The notes below the pieces were generated by a model that was not told the DNA's origin, ran no database searches, and worked only from the letters and a program-made list of their open reading frames with translations. The translations under genes and the position numbers were made by a program. This document shows positions 32,661-37,978 of a stretch of DNA of 37,978 bases, one piece after another. Source of the DNA: Chitinophagaceae bacterium UBA2793 (GTDB lineage: Bacteria; Bacteroidota; Bacteroidia; Chitinophagales; Chitinophagaceae); the NCBI GenBank assembly GCA_002352045.1, contig DEHT01000084.1, forward strand, positions 1 through 37,978. The letters run 5' to 3'. The stretch's first letter is position 1; every line of letters begins with the position of its first letter.

Positions 32661-34043
32661 TTAGTCATATTTAGGTTTCATAAACCAGCGGGCATTCATA
32701 CTTATGCCCAATGAAAAACGTAAGATGCCTTCTCTTAAACTTTGACTTTGTTTATTGCCTCTTGCGCCTACTTCCATTCCGGCATTCAATACCACATCGC
32801 CATCCCTGTAATACTCGTAGTTGTTGCGTTGTAGTTTGGTAAGCGGCAAACCTGCACCAAATGTAAATGCATAGGCAGTACGATTGCTGTTGTCAATTTT
32901 TATATAATCTTTACCGTAGTAAAACCCTGCACGGTATTTTACAAAACTCCAGTATTTAGAAAAAGGCGTATTAAACTTAGCGGGAAAATATTGCGCCCCG
33001 GCTCTAATAGTGTAGGTATTTTGAACCAAGTCTTTTTGTCCATAAAAACGATAGTTGTCCCAGCCGGTAGTTTCTACATCGGCGCCAAACAACCAGTTGT
33101 CATTGGCGTAAGTAAAGCCAAGGCCATAAGTAGCCGGTAATTTTATGCTACCCCTTACTCCGGTTTTAGCAGAAACTGTGTCAATATTATAGATTCCACC
33201 ATTGCCATCGTAAGCAAAGGTTTCGTCAATATTGTCCATAGTACCTCTTATGGTTCTTTGCAAATTAGCATAAGCGCCAATTTTAAGAATGCTTATTTTT
33301 TCTTTTTTGGGATCGTTCTTATCCTGCTTTGTAAACTTTTTTTCATACTGAACACCCAGGTCTAAAAAAGCGCCGCTCAAACGGGTTTGTGTAGCCGAAT
33401 TTGATTTATAGTAAATAACGGTGTCGTTTATAAAGTTTAGTTTGGTACTATAATCTTTTGTGCCAAACGAATAACCGGTGCTTGCTCCAAAACTAAAGTT
33501 TTTAATTTTTAACCCGGTGCTAAAGTTGGCTTGCGATACGCCACCATTACCTTCGTACAAAGTGCTAAGGGAATCAATATTGGTAAGCCGTTGATCTTTT
33601 TGAATTTTGTAATTGATTCGGGTAACGGGCCTTAAACCAAAACTAACGCCCCAATAGTTTCCTTTCTTTTGCATTTTTTCCGATGCAATAGGGAAGCCTA
33701 CCTGTAAGTAAGAAATGAGGGTGTTTACCGAACGAAATTTTTGAGGCGAAACATTGCTTTTTAAATTTCGAATATCTACACTGCCGCCCAAATCAAAAGT
33801 AGTGCTGCGCAAATTACCCAACGAAGCAGGGTTTACAAAGTTGATGCTTTGAAAATCGGAATAGCCGGCTGCAATGCCGCCCATTCCCCTGTTGAGCATA
33901 TTTTGATTGGGAACCACATCGCCCATTCCATAGCGGGAATAGGGTGAGTTTTCCTGAGCCCATAAAAAAGTAGAAATAAACAGGGTAGCCGCAAGGCCAA
34001 AAGTTTTCTTAAGATCGGCAGTTATTGGTTTCACTAAGTGCAT
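32661..34043 (-). CDS. Conserved outer-membrane beta-barrel protein
   Basis: The protein is 460 residues from the ATG at 34041-34043. The frame is open a further 11 codons inside coaX, and a GTG at 34034 is another option. The signal peptide is KKTFGLAATLFISTFLWAQ. The mature start ENSPYSRYGMGD followed by NRGMGGIAAGY and NFVNPASLG is the usual opening of Bacteroidota FadL/PorV-like barrels. The rest is alternating beta-strands ending MNARWFMKPKYD. It overlaps the end of coaX by 35 nt and sits directly before lptC, a context that suggests envelope biogenesis or transport; the exact function is unknown. Confidence 0.75.
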   Translation of the reverse strand: MHLVKPITADLKKTFGLAATLFISTFLWAQENSPYSRYGMGDVVPNQNMLNRGMGGIAAGYSDFQSINFVNPASLGNLRSTTFDLGGSVDIRNLKSNVSPQKFRSVNTLISYLQVGFPIASEKMQKKGNYWGVSFGLRPVTRINYKIQKDQRLTNIDSLSTLYEGNGGVSQANFSTGLKIKNFSFGASTGYSFGTKDYSTKLNFINDTVIYYKSNSATQTRLSGAFLDLGVQYEKKFTKQDKNDPKKEKISILKIGAYANLQRTIRGTMDNIDETFAYDGNGGIYNIDTVSAKTGVRGSIKLPATYGLGFTYANDNWLFGADVETTGWDNYRFYGQKDLVQNTYTIRAGAQYFPAKFNTPFSKYWSFVKYRAGFYYGKDYIKIDNSNRTAYAFTFGAGLPLTKLQRNNYEYYRDGDVVLNAGMEVGARGNKQSQSLREGILRFSLGISMNARWFMKPKYD

Positions 34044-34740
34044 ACAGTCCTTTAAATAAAAAGTTATGGTCGGCAAATATCTTGTATTTCAACTGACTGG
34101 CAAAATAGGCTGAATTGCCCCCGGTTAAAACCACGTTAAAGTTCCCAAATTTTTGCTGGTACCTGTCAATAAAACCCTCTATTTCACTAAGAATACCAAC
34201 GATTACCCCACTTTGTAAATTTGTTTTTGTATCGTAGCCAATTAATGGAAAATTCCAATCGGCAGATGCTATGGGCAGCTTTGCAGTATATTCATGCATA
34301 GATTTAAAGCGCATTTCCATACCCGGCGAAATGGCTCCTCCAAGGAACTGATGATACTGGTTTAAAAAATTATAAGTAATGCAACTTCCCAAAGCAATTA
34401 CCAAATTGTTTTGATTGGGAAAAAAATGAGCCGCTGCTGCCATTAAAGCCAACCGATCGGCACCAATGGTTTCGGGTTTACCAACAGGGGTAGTAAAATT
34501 TATTTTAGTAAGATGCGATAGTTTATGAAACTGTGTTGACTGAGAGAGTTCCGCTTCAATGGCAGGGTTGTGGTTGATAACCGAGGATAGAATTGATTTT
34601 TGTGGTTGCAAATTATTCAGCAACGCCTGAATAGTTGATGGCTCATCATTGGGCAGGATTATTTCTTTGTTGAAATTTTCATTTACAAACAGGGCCGCTT
34701 TTTTACGGGTGTTGCCAAAATCAAAACACAAAGTTTTCAT
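34009..34740 (-). CDS. coaX: Type III pantothenate kinase
   Basis: The 243-residue protein shows the CoaX signatures: DFGNT at 7-11 (phosphate 1 loop), G93-A-D95-R96 (pantothenate site), GGAISPG (134-140) and the late TGGNSAYF loop. It would phosphorylate pantothenate as the first step of CoA synthesis. One motif departs from the textbook VIDxGTAxTxD: here it reads VIALGSCITYN, with Ala and Asn at the two usual Asp positions. The gene lies 9 bp after the Lon-N gene and overlaps the next gene. Confidence 0.9.
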   Translation of the reverse strand: MKTLCFDFGNTRKKAALFVNENFNKEIILPNDEPSTIQALLNNLQPQKSILSSVINHNPAIEAELSQSTQFHKLSHLTKINFTTPVGKPETIGADRLALMAAAAHFFPNQNNLVIALGSCITYNFLNQYHQFLGGAISPGMEMRFKSMHEYTAKLPIASADWNFPLIGYDTKTNLQSGVIVGILSEIEGFIDRYQQKFGNFNVVLTGGNSAYFASQLKYKIFADHNFLFKGLYALSETNNCRS

Positions 34741-34749
34741 GTGATATTT

Positions 34750-35388
34750 TTAATTGAATTTAAAGCCTTCCAAATTTTTAAAGTGTCCGTTCATTTTTAT
34801 TTTTCCTTTTAGCAAATCCATGTGTTCCATAATGGGTAATACTTTTAGCAGGTATCGTTTTATAAATTCTTCTCTTTGCAGCTCCTGAGGCAATTCAAGC
34901 AAATGATATTCATCTTCTGTTGAAAGGCCAGTATGGTGTGCAATGTCAAAACTATTTAAGGCTTCATCGGGCTTGCCAAAATCTTTTGTAACACCCAATC
35001 GTTGGTGCAGCAAACGTATGCTCTGCAAAATGAATTTCATTTTTGTGGGGCTTTTTTTGGGGTAATTTTCGGGGTAGTTTACAATAGCGCCACTGTATAA
35101 TTTATCGGGCAATTCTTTTATTATTTCTAAAATTTTAAAAACGCCGATACCCTCCGTTTTAATATCCATTCGTCCATCTTCATAAGTTTTGCTAACATCT
35201 TTTATTTCCACCAAGGTGCCCATTTCTTTAACACTGTCTTTAATAACGGTAGGAATGCCAAATGGTTTCTTATTTTCAATGCACTCTTTTATGAGATGCT
35301 TATAGCGTGGTTCAAAAATATGCAGGTTCAATTTTTCGCCGGGGTACACTACAAGGTTTAGTGGAAATATCGGAATAAAATTAGTCAT
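34750..35388 (-). CDS. Lon-protease N-terminal (LON substrate-binding) domain protein
   Basis: The 212-residue soluble protein corresponds to the stand-alone Lon N-terminal domain: FIPIFPLNLVVYPGEKLNLHIFEPRYKHLI, then PFGIPTV, MGTLVEIKDV, DIKTEGIGVFKI (about 1-100), followed by a helical tail ending in LPIMEHMDLLKGKIKMNGHFKNLEGF. There is no ATPase or protease domain. Such proteins are common in Bacteroidota and other bacteria; a substrate-recognition or PUA-like RNA role has been suggested, but nothing is established. It is the first gene behind a well-formed promoter and leads the coaX-OMP-lptC run. Confidence 0.85.
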   Translation of the reverse strand: MTNFIPIFPLNLVVYPGEKLNLHIFEPRYKHLIKECIENKKPFGIPTVIKDSVKEMGTLVEIKDVSKTYEDGRMDIKTEGIGVFKILEIIKELPDKLYSGAIVNYPENYPKKSPTKMKFILQSIRLLHQRLGVTKDFGKPDEALNSFDIAHHTGLSTEDEYHLLELPQELQREEFIKRYLLKVLPIMEHMDLLKGKIKMNGHFKNLEGFKFN

Positions 35389-35405
35389 GCAAAAAGTTGT
35401 GTAAT

Positions 35406-35435
35406 CAAACTTAGTTAAATAGCAGGAAACAGCAA
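35406..35435 (-). promoter_or_regulatory. Bacteroidota-type promoter of the Lon-N/coaX/OMP/lptC operon
   Basis: On the minus strand, TTG (35435-35433) is followed after 19 bases by TAAGTTTG (35413-35406), a perfect -7 box. It lies 17 bp before the Lon-N start codon, giving a leader of roughly ten bases. Confidence 0.65.
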
Positions 35436-35474
35436 TTGAATATGGTAATGGGTAGCAAATGAACTAGACTAATG

Positions 35475-35696
35475 TTAAGCTTCTTTTTTATTGCTTTTCC
35501 ACCACCGGTAGCCAATGTATCCCATAATCACAAAAGGAGTGGCCATTAAGTAAAGAATGCCTGTGTTCATTCCTTCGGCCGGTCTTTGACCTAGTTGTGC
35601 CGAAGTTTTTGTACACATGGCGCATTGTGCCCAAAGGTCAGCACTTATCATGTTACATAAAAGCATTACTATGAAAAATGAAATCAATTTTTTCAT
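35475..35696 (-). CDS. Small exported CxxC membrane protein
   Basis: The 73-residue protein has a signal-like N-terminus ending DLWAQ, then C25-A-M-C28, a short polar loop (TKTSAQLGQRPAEGMNTG) and a second membrane segment (about 47-65, ILYLMATPFVIMGYIGYRWW) with a basic end. The CAMC motif followed by GMNTGILYLM is, from memory, conserved among Bacteroidota hypothetical proteins; the Cys pair could bind metal or heme or act in redox. A TAACTTTG -7-like box ends only 4 bases before the ATG, so the mRNA may be leaderless. It lies 86 bp upstream of the Lon-N operon, which has its own promoter. Confidence 0.7.
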   Translation of the reverse strand: MKKLISFFIVMLLCNMISADLWAQCAMCTKTSAQLGQRPAEGMNTGILYLMATPFVIMGYIGYRWWKSNKKEA

Positions 35697-35700
35697 GCAG

Positions 35701-35708
35701 CAAAGTTA
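35701..35708 (-). promoter_or_regulatory. -7 box of the small CxxC protein gene (possible leaderless start)
   Basis: CAAAGTTA on the plus strand reads TAACTTTG on the minus strand, a perfect TAnnTTTG. It ends 4 bases before the ATG at 35696. No -33 TTTG stands at the usual distance. Confidence 0.35.
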
Positions 35709-35981
35709 AGATGAATAGTGTTGGATTATTATTTTTTCTTGTATGCTTAATTATTGCAATAAGATTTTTGCCAACTATAAAAAGCGGCTTAGAGTATCAA
35801 CAAAAAAAATTACTTAGCCCGTTTGAAGCATTAAAGAATTATTTATTGCACCTCTGACAATGTCATTAATTTATGAGTATACAAATTGTTTCGCAAAGCT
35901 GATCAACTTTATGTTGCTGTGTATAAATTAATACAGCCATACAAAAGGTTGACGAGCCTTATTTGTTCCGTAAACGGATTT
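35709..35981. other. Intergenic region, no gene seen
   Basis: This A+T-rich stretch lies between the small CxxC gene and the typA terminator. I find no reading frame of note, no tRNA-like cloverleaf and no long repeat. Confidence 0.5.
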
Positions 35982-36018
35982 AAAAAACAAAGCCGCCCTA
36001 CTAAATAAGAGCGGCTTT
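35982..36018 (-). terminator. Terminator of typA
   Basis: AAAGCCGC at 35989-35996 pairs with GCGGCTTT at 36011-36018. On the minus strand the stem is followed by GTTTTTT (plus-strand A-run 35982-35987). It lies 21 bp after the typA stop codon. Confidence 0.8.
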
Positions 36019-36038
36019 ATATATTTATTTAAAAAAAT

Positions 36039-37856
36039 TTATACTGCGTCTGCATTCATTTTTTTCGCCTGGCGTTTTCTTTCTTCTTCGTCTAAAATTA
36101 CTTTACGCATACGAATAAAATTGGGCGTTACTTCAATGCACTCGTCCTGCTGAATATATTCCATACATTCTTCCAAGGTCATTAAAGTTTTTGGAGCGAT
36201 ATTAGTGGCAGCATCGCTTCCGCTTGCACGCATATTGGTAAGTTTTTTTCCTTCAATAGCATTTACCATCAGGTCGCCCGGCTTAATGTGCTCGGCAATA
36301 ACCTGACCTGCATATACATCTTCTCCTGGATCTACAAAGAAGGTACCACGGTCTTGCAATTTATCAATGGAATAGCCGGTGGTAGTGCCTCCTGTTTTAG
36401 CCAACAATACACCATTGTTTCTTCCGGGAATAGGCCCTTTCCATGGTTTGTATTCGCTGAAACGGTGTGCCATTACTGCTTCACCGGTAGTGGCGGTCAA
36501 CATTTGTGTACGCAAACCAATTAAACCTCTTGATGGTATTTCAAACTCAAGGTGCTGCATTTCACCCTTGGTTTCCATTACATGCATTTCGCCTTTTCTA
36601 CGGGTTACCAGGTCAATTACTTTGCTGGCAAATTCTTGCGGCACATCTACCACCAGATTTTCGTATGGCTCACATTTGATGCCGTTGATTTCTTTTACAA
36701 TTACCTGGGGTTGGCCTACCGTAAGTTCATAACCCTCTCTACGCATGGTTTCAATTAAAACACCTAAGTGTAAAATACCACGACCATACACAATAAAGCT
36801 ATCACCGCCATCGCTGTCTTCTACACGAAGCGCCAGGTTTTTTTCTGTTTCTTTCAGCAACCTATCTCTTAAATGACGGCTGGTAACAAACTTACCATCC
36901 TTACCAAAGAAAGGTGAGTTGTTGATGCTGAAAAGCATGTTCATGGTAGGTTCGTCCACACTTATTACTGGCAATGCTTCCGGATTTTCCTGGTCGGCAA
37001 TGGTGTCGCCAATATTAAAATCTTCTAAACCTACTACAGCGCAAAGATCACCGGCCATTACCTCAGTCACTTTCTTTTTGCCCATTCCTTCAAACACATA
37101 CAATTCTTTTACCCTCGACTTTTTTATGCTTCCATCGGCCTGCATTAACGCAATGGGCTGATTTTCTTTTATAGAACCACGGCCTACTTTTCCTACGGCT
37201 ATGCGGCCCAAAAACGAAGAATAGTCCAATGAAGTAATTTGCATTTGCAGTGGGCCTTCGTTTACTTTAGGCTCCGGTACATATTCTAAAATACCATCAA
37301 GCAAAGGATCAATATTTTCAATTTGTGTTAAGGTATTATTGAACCAACCATTTTTTCCTGAACCATAAAAGGTAGGAAAATCTAATTGTTCTTCAGTGGC
37401 ATCTAAGTTGAAGAATAGTTCAAATACTGCGTCGTGCACTTCATCGGGCCTACAGTTGGGTTTATCAACTTTATTAATTACAACAATCGGTTTTAAACCT
37501 AATTGCAAAGCTTTTTGCAACACAAAACGGGTTTGAGGCATGGGGCCTTCAAAAGCATCCACCAATAAAATAACGCCGTCTGCCATTTTTAATACCCGCT
37601 CCACTTCACCACCAAAGTCGGCGTGGCCCGGAGTATCAATCACATTAATTTTTACGTCTTTGTAAGTAACCGAAGCATTTTTACTAAAAATGGTAATGCC
37701 TCGTTCTCTTTCCAGATCGTTGCTGTCCATTATCAACTCACCGGTTTCCTGGTTGTCTCTAAACACTTTGGTAGCGTGCAGAATTTTATCAACCAGGGTA
37801 GTTTTACCGTGGTCAACGTGGGCAATGATGGCGATGTTGCGGATGGCGCGGGACAT
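36039..37856 (-). CDS. typA: Ribosome-associated GTPase TypA/BipA (5' end probably chimeric)
   Basis: The 605-residue translational GTPase has G1 AHVDHGKT, G3 DTPGHADFGGEV, G4 NKVDKP, an EF-Tu-like domain 2, an EF-G-like domain V and the C-terminal TypA domain (SRGLIGLRTQMLTATTGEAVMAHRF). It binds 70S ribosomes and helps subunit assembly and stress adaptation, notably in the cold. From about codon 25 onward the gene looks like its neighbours. The first 16 codons after ATG end in G or C in 13 cases (TCC CGC GCC ATC CGC AAC ...), and MSRAIRNIAIIAHVDHG is, from memory, a proteobacterial-style start. The true Bacteroidota start codon and promoter are therefore probably not in this window. Confidence 0.95.
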   Translation of the reverse strand: MSRAIRNIAIIAHVDHGKTTLVDKILHATKVFRDNQETGELIMDSNDLERERGITIFSKNASVTYKDVKINVIDTPGHADFGGEVERVLKMADGVILLVDAFEGPMPQTRFVLQKALQLGLKPIVVINKVDKPNCRPDEVHDAVFELFFNLDATEEQLDFPTFYGSGKNGWFNNTLTQIENIDPLLDGILEYVPEPKVNEGPLQMQITSLDYSSFLGRIAVGKVGRGSIKENQPIALMQADGSIKKSRVKELYVFEGMGKKKVTEVMAGDLCAVVGLEDFNIGDTIADQENPEALPVISVDEPTMNMLFSINNSPFFGKDGKFVTSRHLRDRLLKETEKNLALRVEDSDGGDSFIVYGRGILHLGVLIETMRREGYELTVGQPQVIVKEINGIKCEPYENLVVDVPQEFASKVIDLVTRRKGEMHVMETKGEMQHLEFEIPSRGLIGLRTQMLTATTGEAVMAHRFSEYKPWKGPIPGRNNGVLLAKTGGTTTGYSIDKLQDRGTFFVDPGEDVYAGQVIAEHIKPGDLMVNAIEGKKLTNMRASGSDAATNIAPKTLMTLEECMEYIQQDECIEVTPNFIRMRKVILDEEERKRQAKKMNADAV

Positions 37857-37978
37857 GTCGGGTCGGGCCTCTCAGGAAGGGCGGCTATTCTAGCACAGCC
37901 GACTCCCCCTGCTGCGCTGCAAAAAGAGGCGATCGTCTAGGCCGGTTGATTGCGCATGAAATCGGCCGTGTTGAAGAA
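37857..37978 (-). other. Foreign-looking G+C-rich tail upstream of typA
   Basis: These 122 bases are about 60 % G+C by hand count, against well under half elsewhere. On the minus strand they contain an extended -10-like TGTGCTAGAAT (37896-37887 region) of the sigma-70 type used by Proteobacteria, not the TAnnTTTG box used in the rest of the window. A frame open from base 37978 reads FFNTADFMRNQPA and stops at TAG (37937-37939), which could be the 3' end of an upstream gene. Too little is present to name it. Confidence 0.6.

Overview
The window looks like chromosomal DNA of a Bacteroidota bacterium, most likely family Chitinophagaceae. The reasons are A+T-rich DNA, lineage-typical families (DUF5606, DUF5916, a type IX secretion C-terminal sorting domain, a Bacteroidota-style lipoprotein LptC next to coaX, CarboxypepD_reg-type outer-membrane barrels), and promoters of the Bacteroidota -33/-7 type (TTG, about 20 bp, TAnnTTTG). 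Most of the window is ordinary housekeeping and envelope gene content. I see no rRNA, tRNA, CRISPR array or insertion sequence.

Layout. 1-3132 (minus): the start of an ABC transporter permease and a large secreted alpha/beta hydrolase with PKD, PA14 and T9SS sorting modules. 3504-11252 (plus): polA, an AsmA-like protein containing a tandem internal duplication, a DUF1579 lipoprotein and a DsbA/FrnE-like thioredoxin-fold protein. 11385-16179 (minus): an outer-membrane barrel protein followed by an ECF sigma factor, a one-TM putative anti-sigma protein and two small exported Spy/CpxP-like proteins, a likely envelope-stress operon. 16334-23159 (plus): DUF5606 protein, M3 oligoendopeptidase, ligA, then a small accessory patch (NUMOD4/HNH protein and a GNAT acetyltransferase with foreign codon use) and a DUF2461 protein. 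23160-24344: a hairpin-rich non-genic stretch with a possible very short gene, then an orphan ParA (minus). 24585-26735 (plus): dipeptidyl peptidase IV. 26793-35696 (minus): DUF5916 outer-membrane protein; SDR oxidoreductase plus TonB-domain protein; YffB-like and OsmC proteins; a promoter-led operon of Lon-N-domain protein, coaX, outer-membrane protein and lptC; and a small exported CxxC membrane protein. 36039-37856 (minus): typA/bipA.

The last roughly 180 bases do not match the rest. The first codons of typA and everything upstream are G+C-rich and read like proteobacterial typA with its leader. I interpret this as an assembly chimera across the conserved GTPase motif, with recombination as the alternative. 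I found no convincing new multi-gene system. The items most worth a second look are the typA junction, the ECF sigma/outer-membrane operon, the short ORF with its own terminator near 23.3 kb, the HNH/GNAT patch with its inverted repeat, and the hairpin that is both terminator and Shine-Dalgarno mask before the DsbA-like gene.
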